This document shows, piece after piece, positions 27,625-38,259 of a stretch of DNA of 64,000 nucleotides. Each line of letters starts with the position of its first letter. The stretch's first letter is position 1. Location: assembly GCF_006517395.1 (NCBI RefSeq), contig NZ_VDCY01000001.1, positions 372,001 to 436,000 on the forward strand, written 5' to 3'. Position numbers and translations under genes: made by a program. The notes below the pieces were generated by a model. The model saw nothing but the letters and a program-made list of their open reading frames with translations. It had not been told where the DNA came from and searched no databases. This stretch comes from Terrilactibacillus laevilacticus. GTDB taxonomy: Bacteria; Bacillota; Bacilli; Bacillales; Sporolactobacillaceae.

Positions 27625-28416
27625 TTGAAACAACGTATTATGACGGCCATCGTTTTTGGTATAGTCTATCTTGGGTGTTTGTTCATTCATCCAGTGCCTT
27701 TTTCTATTTTGGTCACTGCGTTTGCGGTGATCGCCTTTTATGAATTATTAGCGATGAAAGGAATTAAATCGACTGAATTTCATTCTATCGTTGGCTTTAT
27801 TTTTGTCGCAGGCTTAGTATTAAGGCCTTTATGGGACAACTATATTGTCGGTGTATCCACACTTAAGATGGTTGTTATTCTATTAATTTTCCTCTTTGCA
27901 AGTATCGTGTTTACGAAGAATAGAATAACATATGATGACATGGCTTATCTTTTCTTATCTGCTTTCTATATAGGCTTCAGTTTCTCGCTTCTTGCAGCAG
28001 CTCGTTTTCATGGGTTATGGCTTGTTTTGTTCATACAAATTATGATGTGGGTAACGGATAGTGGGGCTTATTTTGTCGGACGAACGTTTGGCAAAAGAAA
28101 ACTTGCCCCGCACATTAGTCCGAATAAAACAATTGAAGGCTCAATTGGTGCTGTTGTCGTTGCACTAATTGTTGCCATTATTCTTTATATGTTGGTACCA
28201 TCTCAAACGATTCAATCTTTGAATCATTTACTGTTCATAACACTCATTGTATCCATATTTGGCCAATTGGGTGATCTGGCAGAATCGGCAATAAAAAGAC
28301 ATTACGGTATAAAAGACTCCGGTAAAATTTTACCAGGCCACGGTGGTATATTCGATAGATTCGATAGTCTCCTTTTTGTTTTACCTATTTTATTTGTTTT
28401 TCATTTTTTAGGTTAG
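27625..28416 (+). CDS. cdsA: Phosphatidate cytidylyltransferase
   Basis: CdsA makes CDP-diacylglycerol from phosphatidic acid and CTP at the membrane. The 263-residue protein has about seven hydrophobic segments and the C-terminal signature PISPNKTIEGSIGA (with H before PISP as HISPNKT) and SAIKRHYGIKDSGKILPGHGG-IFDRFDS. The start is TTG 27625 behind GGGAGGTTACAGTT. Confidence 0.95.
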   Translation: MKQRIMTAIVFGIVYLGCLFIHPVPFSILVTAFAVIAFYELLAMKGIKSTEFHSIVGFIFVAGLVLRPLWDNYIVGVSTLKMVVILLIFLFASIVFTKNRITYDDMAYLFLSAFYIGFSFSLLAAARFHGLWLVLFIQIMMWVTDSGAYFVGRTFGKRKLAPHISPNKTIEGSIGAVVVALIVAIILYMLVPSQTIQSLNHLLFITLIVSIFGQLGDLAESAIKRHYGIKDSGKILPGHGGIFDRFDSLLFVLPILFVFHFLG

Positions 28417-28473
28417 TTGTTTTGACAAAAGAGCAAGTCTTTTAACTAAGGCTTTATAGAGAGGAAGGATAGA

Positions 28474-29631
28474 ATGAAACGACTTAGTATTTTAGGGGCA
28501 ACCGGGTCTATAGGTACTCAGACATTTGATATTATTGGAACCCACCCAGAAGAATTTTCTGTCGTTGCTCTTTCTTTTGGCGAAAATATTGAGAGGGCGC
28601 TCCCATATATTCATCAATATCGCCCAAAGCTTGTTTCGGTAAAAAATGATCGCATTAAAGAAAGATTACGACCTCTGGTTCCTTCCTCTGTCAAAATTTT
28701 AGCAGGAATTGAAGGTTTAATTGAAGTCGCAACTCATCCTGATTCAGATATGCTAATCAACGCTGTATTAGGCAGTATTGGTCTTGAACCAACTCTTGCT
28801 GCTATTGAAGCGGGTAAAATGATAGGACTCGCCAATAAAGAAACACTCGTCACAGCAGGTCATTTGGTCATGGAAAGAGTAAAGGAAAAAGGCGTAACCC
28901 TCCTCCCCATTGATAGCGAGCATTCAGCCATATTTCAATCGATGCAAGGGCAGGATAAAAAAGCGATTTCGCGTCTCATTATAACGGCCTCAGGTGGAAG
29001 TTTCAGAGACCTCAGTCGAGATGAATTGAAAAATGTTTCGGTAGAAGATGCACTGAAGCATCCAAATTGGTCGATGGGTGCAAAAATCACCGTTGATTCG
29101 GCAACACTAATGAATAAAGGATTAGAAGTCATTGAAGCACACTGGCTCTTTAATATCCCTTATGAGAAAATTGATACAATTATACATAAAGAAAGTATTG
29201 TTCATTCACTAGTTGAATATCATGATAAAAGTGTTATTGCACAGCTAGGGGTGCCAAGCATGCACGTTCCGATCCAATATGCGTTAAGTTATCCTAAAAG
29301 ACTTGAACTTCCACAAGAAAAAAGGTTAAACTTATGGGAATTAGGAGCCCTTCATTTTGAAAAAGTCGACACAGAACGGTTTAAATGCTTAGATTTTGCT
29401 TATCAAGCGGGTAAATTAGGCGGAAGTACACCAGCCGTATTGAATGCAGCCAATGAACAAGCTGTTGATCATTTCTTGAATAAGCGTATTTCTTTTTTGC
29501 AAATAGAAGACTTAGTTGAGAGAGCTTTAAATGAACATCAAATGGTATCAAACCCAACACTAGAGGACATCAAAGAGATTGATATAAGAACGAGACAGCA
29601 GGTTAATGACTGGGTAAAATCATATGTGTAA
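28474..29631 (+). CDS. dxr: 1-deoxy-D-xylulose 5-phosphate reductoisomerase
   Basis: Dxr catalyses the second step of the MEP isoprenoid pathway with NADPH. The 385-residue protein opens with the nucleotide-binding [15 protein letters not shown]. It has the metal and substrate motifs [23 protein letters not shown] and [20 protein letters not shown]. The ATG follows GAGGAAGGATAGA. Together with uppS it links isoprenoid supply to wall synthesis. Confidence 0.97.
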   Translation: MKRLSILGATGSIGTQTFDIIGTHPEEFSVVALSFGENIERALPYIHQYRPKLVSVKNDRIKERLRPLVPSSVKILAGIEGLIEVATHPDSDMLINAVLGSIGLEPTLAAIEAGKMIGLANKETLVTAGHLVMERVKEKGVTLLPIDSEHSAIFQSMQGQDKKAISRLIITASGGSFRDLSRDELKNVSVEDALKHPNWSMGAKITVDSATLMNKGLEVIEAHWLFNIPYEKIDTIIHKESIVHSLVEYHDKSVIAQLGVPSMHVPIQYALSYPKRLELPQEKRLNLWELGALHFEKVDTERFKCLDFAYQAGKLGGSTPAVLNAANEQAVDHFLNKRISFLQIEDLVERALNEHQMVSNPTLEDIKEIDIRTRQQVNDWVKSYV

Positions 29632-29670
29632 TGATGGATTAAGTGAATGACAAACAAAGGTGGTTAGATC

Positions 29671-30933
29671 GTGGAAACATTTATTTCAGTCGTCATTATT
29701 TTTGGTGTCCTTATTGCTATCCATGAATTCGGACATTTGATCGTAGCCAAAAAATCAGGCATTTTATGTAGAGAGTACGCGATTGGTTTTGGACCAAAGC
29801 TATTCTCCATTAAAAAAGGAGAAACGGTCTATACTCTGCGTTTACTCCCTATTGGTGGCTTTGTACGTATGGCGGGTGAAGATCCAGAAATTATTGATAT
29901 CAAACCTGGCCACCGTATTGGTCTCCTGTTTAATCATCAACAACACGTTAATAAAATGATTATTAATCATCTTGATAAATATCCTGATGCAAAACTTATC
30001 ACCGTCGAAACAGCAGATTTGGAAAAAGACTTAGTCATTAAGGGATATGAATCAGAGGACGGGGATTTGATTGAGTACCCACTAGATCGAGAAGCTGAGT
30101 ATGTTGTTGACGAACAAGCTTTTCAAATTGCTCCGCTAGATCGACAGTTCTCATCAAAAAGCAAAACAGCACGATTTTTAACTATATTCGCGGGTCCTTT
30201 TATGAATTTTTTACTTGCGTTTATCATTTTTGTTGTTTATTTTTCTATACAAGGAGTTCCTTCAAATGCTCCCAAGCTTGGACAACTAGTTGAAAATAAT
30301 CCTGCTGTCCAAGCGGGTTTACACCAGGGCGATCGTGTCATTCAAATTGATGAACAGCCCATTAATTCTTGGCAAGACATCATGACGTATGTTAATCATC
30401 ACCCGAATAGCCAATTGACGTTCACCATTGATCGAAATAATCAACAACAGAAGATCGATGTTAAAACAGATTCAAGAAAAGGGCCATCAGGTAAACAAGA
30501 AGGTTTCATTGGCGTTTATGCACCGACAAAACACTCTTTCGTCGCTTCTTTAAAAGGTGGAGTCACGCAAACCTATTTTTGGATTAAACAAGAATTAGTT
30601 GGCTTAAAAATGCTTGTAACAGGTGCCATCGGTTTAGATCAATTATCGGGTCCTGTAGGTATTTATAATGCAACTGGCCAATTTGTATCTCAAGGTTTTC
30701 TCATTGTTCTAAATTGGGCGGCGTTCCTAAGTATTAATTTGGGTATTATTAACTTGCTACCACTTCCTGCTCTTGACGGTGGACGACTTTTATTTATTAT
30801 TGTCGAACTGCTAAGAGGCAAGCCCATTGATCCACAAAGGGAATCCATTGTCCACTTTATTGGATTTGCCTTATTAATGCTACTCATGGTAGTTGTTACA
30901 TGGAATGACATTCAAAAAGTCTTTTTACACTAA
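29671..30933 (+). CDS. rasP: Site-2 intramembrane metalloprotease RasP
   Basis: RasP (RseP family) cleaves membrane anti-sigma factors and remnant signal peptides. The 420-residue protein has HEFGH (residues 18-22) in the first helix for zinc binding. A PDZ domain is near 200-275 (VQAGLHQGDRVIQIDEQPI), and the third zinc ligand motif is LLPLPALDGGRLLF near 362-375. Start is GTG 29671 after AAAGGTGGTTAGATC. A MITE-A end-like fragment begins two bases after the stop codon. Confidence 0.95.
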   Translation: METFISVVIIFGVLIAIHEFGHLIVAKKSGILCREYAIGFGPKLFSIKKGETVYTLRLLPIGGFVRMAGEDPEIIDIKPGHRIGLLFNHQQHVNKMIINHLDKYPDAKLITVETADLEKDLVIKGYESEDGDLIEYPLDREAEYVVDEQAFQIAPLDRQFSSKSKTARFLTIFAGPFMNFLLAFIIFVVYFSIQGVPSNAPKLGQLVENNPAVQAGLHQGDRVIQIDEQPINSWQDIMTYVNHHPNSQLTFTIDRNNQQQKIDVKTDSRKGPSGKQEGFIGVYAPTKHSFVASLKGGVTQTYFWIKQELVGLKMLVTGAIGLDQLSGPVGIYNATGQFVSQGFLIVLNWAAFLSINLGIINLLPLPALDGGRLLFIIVELLRGKPIDPQRESIVHFIGFALLMLLMVVVTWNDIQKVFLH

Positions 30934-30935
30934 TT

Positions 30936-30980
30936 GAGGTTGTTCAAAAAGACACACACTATTTGTTAAAAATGTTCGCA
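30936..30980 (-). mobile_element. MITE-A remnant after rasP
   Basis: GAGGTTGTTCAAAAAG matches the right terminus of the family in inverted orientation. It is followed at once by ATTTGT and then AATGTTCGCA, which resemble the opposite end without its interior. No flanking duplication is present, so it is best read as a decayed or internally deleted copy of about 45 bp. Confidence 0.55.
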
Positions 30981-31009
30981 CAGAAGGTTTTTCGTTAGAA
31001 CCTTCTGTG
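30979..31009 (+). terminator. Perfect 11-bp hairpin after rasP
   Basis: CACAGAAGGTT (30979-30989) pairs perfectly with AACCTTCTGTG (30999-31009) around a 9-nt loop. Only a weak T-rich run follows (TAGTATGTTTT), so termination is likely but not certain. Confidence 0.6.
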
Positions 31010-31036
31010 TAGTATGTTTTGAAACGTTTTGCCTGA

Positions 31037-31065
31037 TTGAATAGTAAAACTTGCCATTATATAAT
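31037..31065 (+). promoter_or_regulatory. Sigma-A promoter of proS
   Basis: TTGAAT (31037-31042), a 17-bp spacer and a consensus TATAAT (31060-31065) give a good sigma-A promoter. The expected 5' leader is about 100 nt. No T-box motif (AGGGTGG) is visible in it. Confidence 0.72.
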
Positions 31066-31170
31066 AGATGATATCTTAAGCTCTAAATTGATTATAATTT
31101 ACTTATAAACGATGACTTCTTTTTAGCGGTATCGCTAGATTATTCTAAATGAAATATTGAGGTGCACTTG

Positions 31171-32817
31171 ATGAAACAAAGTAAACTATTTATCCCAACT
31201 TTAAAAGAAACACCTGCTGATGCTGAATCAGCTAGTCACCAGTTTTTAGTTCGCGGAGGTTTTATTAGACAAATTGCTGCGGGTATTTATTCTTATTTAC
31301 CACTTGGCAATAAAGTCCTACAAAAAATTGAAACTATTATACGTGAAGAAATGAATAACACTGGAGCTCAGGAACTTTTGATGCCCGCTATTCAACCAGC
31401 AGAACTATGGCATGAGTCTGGACGATGGAATGTATATGGACCAGAATTAATGAGATTGAAGGATCGGCACGGACGTGACTTTGCACTTGGTGCAACCCAT
31501 GAAGAATTGATTACAAGTTTAATACGTGATGAATTAAATTCTTATAAGAAATTACCCATGACCCTCTACCAAATTCAAACTAAATATCGAGATGAGAAAA
31601 GACCGCGTTTTGGTTTGTTAAGAGGAAGAGAATTTATTATGAAAGATGCCTATTCCTTCCATACTAGTCAAGAAGACTTGGATCAAACATACAAAGATAT
31701 TTATGATGCCTATACACGTATTTTTGACCGTTGTGGTTTAAAATATCGCGCTGTTATTGCAGATTCTGGGGCTATTGGTGGAAAAGATACACATGAATTT
31801 CAAGCACTAGCTGCTATTGGAGAAGATACGATTGCTTATTCAGATGAATCATCCTATGCTGCGAATCTAGAAATGGCAGAGGTCATTTTTCAAGAAAATA
31901 AACAGTCTGGAACACCTGATACCTTACAAGTGATGGATCAGTTTTTTGAAGGAGATCCTGAGCGGAAACTCAAATTGGTTGGATTTAAATCAGATGATCA
32001 GAACATACTCGTGCTTGCATGCAATGATGATGAAATTAATGAAGTTAAAGTAAAAAACTTCCTTAAATTAAGAACTATTGAAACATTAGAAAATAGTGAA
32101 CTTGAAAATTACGACATCCAACAACTTCCTGAGGATGTTACCCTTTTAAGCGATCAAAGCGTCAAAAATGTCGTCAATGGATATCTTTACAATGCCTCAA
32201 ATAAGTCTACTTATGTTAATATAAATGTAGAACGTGATTTTCCTGAGATTCACTGTGTTGATCTTCGAGTCATCAAAGAAGGGGATTTATCACCTGATCA
32301 TAAAGGGAAAATTAAGTTTGCTCGGGGAATTGAAATTGGACAAGTCTTTAAACTTGGTGAAGTGTATTCAAAATCGATGGGTGCTTCGTTCCTAGATGAG
32401 CAAGGAAAAAGTAAGCCCATCATTATGGGATGTTATGGGATTGGTGTTTCTAGAACATTATCTGCTGTTGTAGAACAATATCATGACGATAAAGGATTAT
32501 GTTGGCCAGTTGCTCTAGCACCATTTCATATCCATGTCATTCCTGTCAATGTGAAAAATAATGACCAATTATCGTTAGCTACTCTATTACATGAACAACT
32601 AAGCGCTAAAGGTTGGGATGTTTTGATCGATGATCGGCAAGAAAGAGCAGGAGTTAAATTTGCGGATAGTGATCTCATTGGTTGCCCAATTCGCATTACA
32701 GTAGGAAAAAAAGCTTCTGAAGGTATTGTAGAAGTAAAAATTAGACAAAGTGGTGAGCAGCTTGAGTTGCAAGTTGAGTCACTTGAACAATTCATTTATT
32801 TAACTCTAGAAAAATAG
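31171..32817 (+). CDS. proS: Prolyl-tRNA synthetase
   Basis: This is a bacterial-type class II ProRS, 548 residues from ATG 31171 behind GAGGTGCACTTG; GTG 31162 lies within that site. The N-terminal catalytic core has the class II motifs RQIAAGIYSYLPLG, RDEKRPRFGLLRGREFIMKD and later GCYGIGVSRTLSAVVEQ. A YbaK-like editing insertion occupies about residues 230-380. The anticodon-binding domain is at the C-terminus. It charges tRNA-Pro in the cytoplasm. Confidence 0.97.
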   Translation: MKQSKLFIPTLKETPADAESASHQFLVRGGFIRQIAAGIYSYLPLGNKVLQKIETIIREEMNNTGAQELLMPAIQPAELWHESGRWNVYGPELMRLKDRHGRDFALGATHEELITSLIRDELNSYKKLPMTLYQIQTKYRDEKRPRFGLLRGREFIMKDAYSFHTSQEDLDQTYKDIYDAYTRIFDRCGLKYRAVIADSGAIGGKDTHEFQALAAIGEDTIAYSDESSYAANLEMAEVIFQENKQSGTPDTLQVMDQFFEGDPERKLKLVGFKSDDQNILVLACNDDEINEVKVKNFLKLRTIETLENSELENYDIQQLPEDVTLLSDQSVKNVVNGYLYNASNKSTYVNINVERDFPEIHCVDLRVIKEGDLSPDHKGKIKFARGIEIGQVFKLGEVYSKSMGASFLDEQGKSKPIIMGCYGIGVSRTLSAVVEQYHDDKGLCWPVALAPFHIHVIPVNVKNNDQLSLATLLHEQLSAKGWDVLIDDRQERAGVKFADSDLIGCPIRITVGKKASEGIVEVKIRQSGEQLELQVESLEQFIYLTLEK

Positions 32818-32839
32818 TTTTTATACCTTTACTATTTTT
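32810..32839 (+). terminator. Terminator overlapping the proS stop codon
   Basis: AAAATAGT (32811-32818), which contains the TAG stop of proS, pairs with ACTATTTT (32831-32838), followed by a short T/G tail. This is a modest AT-rich hairpin. Confidence 0.5.
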
Positions 32840-32844
32840 GTAGG

Positions 32845-32990
32845 GCAAAAAAGTGGAAATGACACCCTAAGGGCACCTTTCCAGAAATCGATCAGTTAAT
32901 CGTCTCACATTGAGGAATATTGGCAGTCCAGGTGTTGCCCATATTCCTTCTATTTGAACGGTGCCAGTGAAATAGGCGCCGTTCTTTTCA
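32845..32990 (+). ncRNA. Candidate structured leader RNA upstream of polC
   Basis: Three successive hairpins fill the gap between proS and polC. The first pairs TGGAAA with TTTCCA around ACACCC-TAA-GGGCACC. The second pairs GGAATATTGGCA with TGCCCATATTCC. The third is a terminator: GAACGGTGCC (32956-32965) with GGCGCCGTTC (32975-32984), followed by TTTT. It ends about 40 nt before polC. I do not recognise a known riboswitch or T-box in it. Confidence 0.45.
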
Positions 32991-33030
32991 TTCATCTTGC
33001 TTTAAATTTTGAAAGAAAGGGGAGTTGAAC

Positions 33031-36000
33031 ATGAATGAAGGAAAAACGAATCACGATCGTTTTATGATTCTTCTCAGACAACTCGAAGCCCCTACTGAAG
33101 TGATCGAAAAATATTTTAATGGTGGTCAGATTCATAAGTTAACCGTTTTTCAAGAAACTCGTCAGTGGGTGTTTACTTTTGGACTAAAAAAACCACTGCC
33201 TTTTCATGTTTATGACTGGTTAGATCGTGAGTTAAAAAAACAATTTCATAATATAGCAAGCGTATCTTTTAAAATTAATACTGACTCAGTTGATGATGCG
33301 TCACTTTTTCAAGATTATTGGTTATATTTTCTTGATCACGTTCCTGAGCTGTCCCAAGGAATTAAATCCGTATTAAAGCAGCAAAAACCGCATATTGACT
33401 CCGGTAAATTAATATTAGAGGCCTCAAATGAGGCGGAATCATTATTGATAAAACGTAAATGTGAACAGCCTTTATCTCTCTTTCTAGTAAGCTGTGGATT
33501 CCATACACTTCATCTTGAAGTCAATCTTAAACGGAACGACACGGCATACGCAGCCTTTAAAAAGCAACGAGACGAAGAAGATAAGCAGAAGGTGATTGAA
33601 GCGGTTATTGAACAGGCCAAGGCAAAAGAAAAGCAAGCTGAAGATACACCAGCAGGTCCATTTCAAATAGGATATGATATTAAAGATGATCCAGTTCCGA
33701 TAAACCAAATTCAAGATGAAGAACGGCGAATAACAATACAAGGTTACGTATTTGATGTGGAAACACGTGAACTTCGAAGCGGACGTACGCTTTTACTATT
33801 TAAAATCACCGATTATACAGATTCCATTCTCGTTAAGACCTTCTCCAGAGACAAAGATGATGCCAGCAAATTCTCGGCTTTAAAAAAAGGAATATGGGTA
33901 AAAGTTCGAGGTGGTGTGCAAAATGACACTTTCGTAAGGGATTTGGTTATGTTAGGGAATGATATAGAAGAGATCAAGCCCGAGCGTAAGAAAGACACTG
34001 CTCCTGAAGGAGAACGAAGAATTGAATTGCATGCTCATACTTTGATGAGTCAAATGGATGCAGTTGTATCAGCTACGAGTTTAGTCAATCGAGCTAAGGA
34101 ATGGGGACATAAAGCTATCGCCATAACAGATCATGCTGTCGTCCAGTCATTTCCAGAAGCTTATTCAGCAGGAAAGAAAAATGGTGTTAAAGTTCTGTAC
34201 GGTGTAGAAGCCAATCTTATCGACGATGGTGTCCCTATTGCTTACAATGAACAAAAGCGCATCCTACAGGACGATACCTATGTCGTTTTTGATGTTGAAA
34301 CAACTGGTCTATCTGCTGTTTATAACAAGATTATTGAACTTGCGGCAGTCAAAATGAAAGATGGGGAAATCATTGAACGATTTGAATCCTTTGTCAATCC
34401 TCATGAACGATTATCGCAAACGATCATTGATTTAACGAGCATCACGGATGATATGCTTGCAAGTGCTCCAGAAATTGAAGACGTATTAAAACGATTTCAT
34501 GACTTCGCTGGCGATGCCATATTAGTGGCTCACAATGCCAGTTTTGATATGGGGTTTCTAAATAATGGTTACGAACAAATTGGCCTTGAAAAGGCAACGA
34601 ATCCTGTCATCGATACTCTCGAACTCGGACGGTTTCTATATCCTGATTTAAAAAATCATCGGCTAAATACTTTATGTAAGGTGTTTAATATTGATTTAAC
34701 CCAGCATCACCGGGCGATTTATGATACAGAAGCGACAGGATATTTATTATGGAAAATGCTTAAAGATGCAGATGAAAAGTCTATTGTGTTTCATAATCAA
34801 TTAAATGACAATATGGGAAAAGGAAGCTTTGAACGTGTGAGACCAACTCATATTATTCTACTCGTTAAAAATCAGGAAGGACTTAAGAATCTCTACAAAC
34901 TTGTTTCACTTTCTCATTTAAACTATTTTTATCGAGTACCACGTATCCCGCGTTCACTACTTGAAAAGCATCGAGAGGGTCTCTTGATAGGTTCAGCTTG
35001 CGACAAAGGTGAATTATTTGAGGCCATGATGCAAAAATCAATAAAAGAAGCTGAAGAAGTAGCTAAATTCTATGATTATATTGAAATTCAACCACCGGGG
35101 AATTATGCCCATCTCATTGAAAAAGAATTGGTAACTGACGAATTAGCTCTTCGTGAAATTTTAAATAATCTTGTTAAAATGGGTGAAAAACTTAATAAAC
35201 CCGTCGTGGCAACCGGAAATGTTCATTATTTAGATGAAAACGATCATCTTTATCGAAAAATCCTGATAGCATCTCAAGCGGGCAACCCATTAAATCGTCA
35301 AACCCAACCAAAAGTACATTATCGTACAACGGATGAAATGATGGAGTGTTTGTCTTTCTTGGGGGAAGAAAAAGCAAAAGAAGTGGTTGTAACCAACACG
35401 CATAAAATAGCGGATTCCATCGAGGAAGTCACTCCGGTGCAAGATAAACTCTTTACACCGAAAATTGACGGTGCTGAGGAAGAAGTTAAAGAGATGAGCT
35501 ATCGGGAAGCCCATCGACGTTATGGTGAGGATTTACCAGAAATCGTCGTCAAACGATTAGAAAAGGAACTTCAAAGCATCATTGGTCACGGTTTCGCCGT
35601 TATTTATCTCATTGCCCATAAATTGGTTAAAAAATCACTGATCGATGGTTACTTAGTCGGTTCAAGGGGATCAGTTGGTTCTTCACTTGTTGCAACAATG
35701 ATGGACATTACAGAGGTTAACCCTCTTGCACCTCATTATGTCTGCCCAACATGTCATCAATCCGAATTTTTCACGGATGGTTCTGTTGCTTGTGGTTTTG
35801 ACCTACCTGATAAGGAATGTCCTAATTGTCATACACCATTTAAGAAAGATGGCCATGATATTCCGTTTGAAACGTTCCTCGGGTTTAAAGGAGATAAAGT
35901 CCCTGATATTGATTTAAACTTTTCTGGTGAGTATCAACCTGTTGCCCATAACTACACAAAAGTATTGTTTGGAGAAGATAAAGTTTATCGTGCAGGAACC

Positions 36001-37323
36001 ATTGGAACAATAGCAGATAAGACCGCTTACGGTTATGTCAAAGGGTATGAAGGGGATATCAATGCCCATTTTAAAGGCGCTGAAATTGATCGTTTAGCCA
36101 AAGGATGCACAGGTGTAAAACGTACAACTGGTCAACACCCTGGTGGAATCATTGTTGTTCCAGATTATATGGATATTTTTGACTTTACGCCAATTCAATT
36201 CCCAGCAGATGACAAAACATCAGAATGGAGAACCACACACTTTGATTTCCATTCCATACACGATAACTTATTAAAACTGGATATTCTTGGCCACGATGAT
36301 CCAACAGCGATTCGGATGCTTCAAGATTTAAGTGGTATGGATCCTAAAACAATACCGACAGATGATAAAGAAGTGATGAAGTTATTTAGTTCAACGGAGT
36401 CTTTAGGTGTTACTCAAGATCAAATTCGCTGTAAAACGGGTACTCTGGGGATTCCTGAGTTTGGTACGCGTTTTGTTAGACAAATGCTTGAAGATACAAA
36501 ACCAACCACATTTGCAGAGCTAGTTCAGATCTCAGGTCTCTCACATGGTACAGACGTCTGGCTTGGAAACGCACAGGAATTAATTAATAATGGAACTTGT
36601 GTCCTTAAAGATGTTATTGGATGTCGGGATGACATTATGGTCTACCTCATGCATAAAGGGTTAGAACCATCTCTTGGATTTAAAATAATGGAATCCGTCC
36701 GTAAAGGTAAAGGATTGCAAGATGAATGGGTCGATGAAATGAAGAAAAATAACGTTCCTGATTGGTATATTGACTCATGTTTAAAAATTAAATACATGTT
36801 CCCAAAAGCGCATGCCACTGCCTATGTATTAATGGCCATTCGGATTGCTTATTTTAAAGTTCATCATCCGATTCTCTTTTATGCAACCTACTTTTCTGTA
36901 CGGGCAGACGACTTTGACATCGACGTGATGAGGCGTGGTTCACATGCCATTCGAGGCAAAATTGAAGAAATAGAAAAGAAAGGTCTCGATGCATCTCCAA
37001 AAGAAAAGAACTTATTGGTTGTTCTTGAACTAGCACTTGAAATGTGTGAACGTGGATTTAATTTTACTTCTGTCGATCTTTATCGTTCTAAGGCAAGTGA
37101 ATTCATTGTTGATGGAGATACTCTCATACCTCCATTTAATGCCCTCCCTGGTGTAGGTACAAATGCAGCCATTAACGTTGTCAAAGCGCGAGAAGAAGGC
37201 GAGTTTCTATCGAAAGAAGATTTACAAAAACGGGCTAAACTTTCTAAAACAGTTGTTGAATATTTAGACCAACATGGTTGTTTGGAAGGAATGCCAGATG
37301 AAAACCAACTGTCTTTATTTTAG
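33031..37323 (+). CDS. polC: DNA polymerase III alpha subunit, PolC type
   Basis: PolC is the main replicative polymerase of Firmicutes with built-in proofreading. I start at ATG 33031 after AAAGGGGAG; TTG 33025 is too close to that site. This gives 1430 residues. Order: N-terminal domains, OB fold ([20 protein letters not shown]), PHP domain ([15 protein letters not shown]), DEDD exonuclease ([22 protein letters not shown]), PHP remainder, then the polymerase core. The core has a zinc site (CPTC...CPNC), catalytic [12 protein letters not shown] and [13 protein letters not shown]-terminal helix-hairpin-helix region follows. It ends ENQLSLF, a beta-clamp-binding type motif. Confidence 0.98.
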   Translation: MNEGKTNHDRFMILLRQLEAPTEVIEKYFNGGQIHKLTVFQETRQWVFTFGLKKPLPFHVYDWLDRELKKQFHNIASVSFKINTDSVDDASLFQDYWLYFLDHVPELSQGIKSVLKQQKPHIDSGKLILEASNEAESLLIKRKCEQPLSLFLVSCGFHTLHLEVNLKRNDTAYAAFKKQRDEEDKQKVIEAVIEQAKAKEKQAEDTPAGPFQIGYDIKDDPVPINQIQDEERRITIQGYVFDVETRELRSGRTLLLFKITDYTDSILVKTFSRDKDDASKFSALKKGIWVKVRGGVQNDTFVRDLVMLGNDIEEIKPERKKDTAPEGERRIELHAHTLMSQMDAVVSATSLVNRAKEWGHKAIAITDHAVVQSFPEAYSAGKKNGVKVLYGVEANLIDDGVPIAYNEQKRILQDDTYVVFDVETTGLSAVYNKIIELAAVKMKDGEIIERFESFVNPHERLSQTIIDLTSITDDMLASAPEIEDVLKRFHDFAGDAILVAHNASFDMGFLNNGYEQIGLEKATNPVIDTLELGRFLYPDLKNHRLNTLCKVFNIDLTQHHRAIYDTEATGYLLWKMLKDADEKSIVFHNQLNDNMGKGSFERVRPTHIILLVKNQEGLKNLYKLVSLSHLNYFYRVPRIPRSLLEKHREGLLIGSACDKGELFEAMMQKSIKEAEEVAKFYDYIEIQPPGNYAHLIEKELVTDELALREILNNLVKMGEKLNKPVVATGNVHYLDENDHLYRKILIASQAGNPLNRQTQPKVHYRTTDEMMECLSFLGEEKAKEVVVTNTHKIADSIEEVTPVQDKLFTPKIDGAEEEVKEMSYREAHRRYGEDLPEIVVKRLEKELQSIIGHGFAVIYLIAHKLVKKSLIDGYLVGSRGSVGSSLVATMMDITEVNPLAPHYVCPTCHQSEFFTDGSVACGFDLPDKECPNCHTPFKKDGHDIPFETFLGFKGDKVPDIDLNFSGEYQPVAHNYTKVLFGEDKVYRAGTIGTIADKTAYGYVKGYEGDINAHFKGAEIDRLAKGCTGVKRTTGQHPGGIIVVPDYMDIFDFTPIQFPADDKTSEWRTTHFDFHSIHDNLLKLDILGHDDPTAIRMLQDLSGMDPKTIPTDDKEVMKLFSSTESLGVTQDQIRCKTGTLGIPEFGTRFVRQMLEDTKPTTFAELVQISGLSHGTDVWLGNAQELINNGTCVLKDVIGCRDDIMVYLMHKGLEPSLGFKIMESVRKGKGLQDEWVDEMKKNNVPDWYIDSCLKIKYMFPKAHATAYVLMAIRIAYFKVHHPILFYATYFSVRADDFDIDVMRRGSHAIRGKIEEIEKKGLDASPKEKNLLVVLELALEMCERGFNFTSVDLYRSKASEFIVDGDTLIPPFNALPGVGTNAAINVVKAREEGEFLSKEDLQKRAKLSKTVVEYLDQHGCLEGMPDENQLSLF

Positions 37324-37380
37324 ATAGTTGCAATCATATCTTTAAAGTAGTAATCTCGTAGTTAGGTTTTCCTTTTATCC

Positions 37381-37583
37381 CGCCTTAACGGGCTAGTCAA
37401 GATCCCCACCTCAGATTCTGAGTATTCAAAGAAGATAGGTGGGGGATCAACTGCCCGTAAAGGTCCGATTAGTTCAGGCTTTCCATCAGTGGAAGATGAC
37501 GCAGGCTAAAAACTAGGTGTCCTGTCGCAACGTCTGCACGAGCACATCCTGTGCGTCGAAAACCCCCACTGATGGAAGTTTCA
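37381..37583 (+). repeat. Repeat B copy 1 (double-hairpin intergenic repeat)
   Basis: The first hairpin closes with CCTTAACGGGC and GCCCGTAAAGG, with an inner stem GATCCCCACCT/AGGTGGGGGATC. The second hairpin has perfect 12-bp arms TTCCATCAGTGG (37481-37492) and CCACTGATGGAA (37566-37577), with GACGCAGG/CCTGTGCGTC inside. The first hairpin and the last 20 bp recur inverted at 48008-48120. The core is GC-rich compared with its surroundings. No transposase is nearby and no target duplication was found. Confidence 0.8.
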
Positions 37584-37637
37584 ATTTATTGATGTCTTTG
37601 TGAATGGAAGATATTTCCTCGCCGTATTTAGTAAAAG

Positions 37638-37666
37638 TTGCCTTTAAACAAAAGGTATGTTATATT
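37638..37666 (+). promoter_or_regulatory. Sigma-A promoter of the rimP-nusA-infB operon
   Basis: TTGCCT (37638-37643) and TATATT (37661-37666) are 17 bp apart. Transcription would start near 37673, about 78 nt before rimP. Confidence 0.68.
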
Positions 37667-37700
37667 AACTTTGGAGATACTAATGAATAGGTCGTTTTAG

Positions 37701-37729
37701 AAGAGTGAGGAGATCCTCACTCTTTCGTT
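37701..37729 (+). promoter_or_regulatory. rimP leader hairpin
   Basis: AAGAGTGAGG (37701-37710) pairs with CCTCACTCTT (37715-37724) around a 4-nt loop, followed by TCGTTTTC and then the rimP ribosome binding site. A leader hairpin at this place is common in Firmicutes rimP operons and has been proposed as a regulatory leader. Here it could also be a weak attenuator. Confidence 0.5.
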
Positions 37730-37750
37730 TTCGAAAGGAGGTATAAAAGT

Positions 37751-38221
37751 ATGGCAGGAAAAATATCAGAACAAACAAAGGAACTCATCCTTCCGATCTT
37801 AGATCAACTTGATATTGAACTTGTTGACCTCGAATATGTTAAAGAAGGTAAGAACTGGTTTCTTCGTGTATTCATTGATTCACCAAAAGGCGTTGATTTA
37901 GATATGTGTACAGCGGTCAGTGAACGTTTGAGCGAAGCACTTGACAAAGATGATCCGATAAAAGAGGCTTACTTTCTTGAGGTATCGTCAGCAGGGGCAG
38001 AAAGACCACTGAAAACAAATGAAGATTTGAAAAAAGCGGTCCAAAAGCAGGTACATATTACAACATATGAACCCATAAATGGAGCAAAACAATTTGAAGG
38101 AAAACTGATTCATGCAGATGAACAGGCTGTAACACTTGCAATTAAAAATAAAACGAGGGTTGAAGAAATAACTTTACCCGTTGAAAAGATTGCAAGTGCA
38201 AGACTTGCGATCATTTTTTAA
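37751..38221 (+). CDS. rimP: Ribosome maturation factor RimP
   Basis: The 156-residue protein matches RimP (YlxS), which is needed for 30S assembly: an N-terminal alpha/beta domain (ELVDLEYVKEGKNWFLRVFID, DLDMCTAVSERLSEALD, EVSSAGAERPL) and a C-terminal SH3-like domain. The ATG is preceded by AAAGGAGGTATAAAAGT. It leads the operon, as in B. subtilis. Confidence 0.95.
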   Translation: MAGKISEQTKELILPILDQLDIELVDLEYVKEGKNWFLRVFIDSPKGVDLDMCTAVSERLSEALDKDDPIKEAYFLEVSSAGAERPLKTNEDLKKAVQKQVHITTYEPINGAKQFEGKLIHADEQAVTLAIKNKTRVEEITLPVEKIASARLAIIF

Positions 38222-38259
38222 TGCTAAAGTAGTTTGCATAAAGGGGAGAAAATAAGACA

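Noticed and set aside
31066-31170. Possible T-box or tRNA-sensing leader upstream of proS
   Set aside because: The leader is only about 100 nt and has no AGGGTGG-type T-box core and no terminator next to the start.
37481-37577. CRISPR-like repeat or tRNA-like fold in the polC-rimP gap
   Set aside because: There is a single pair of inverted arms, no regularly spaced direct repeats and no cloverleaf or CCA-type end; it is better explained as hairpin repeat B.
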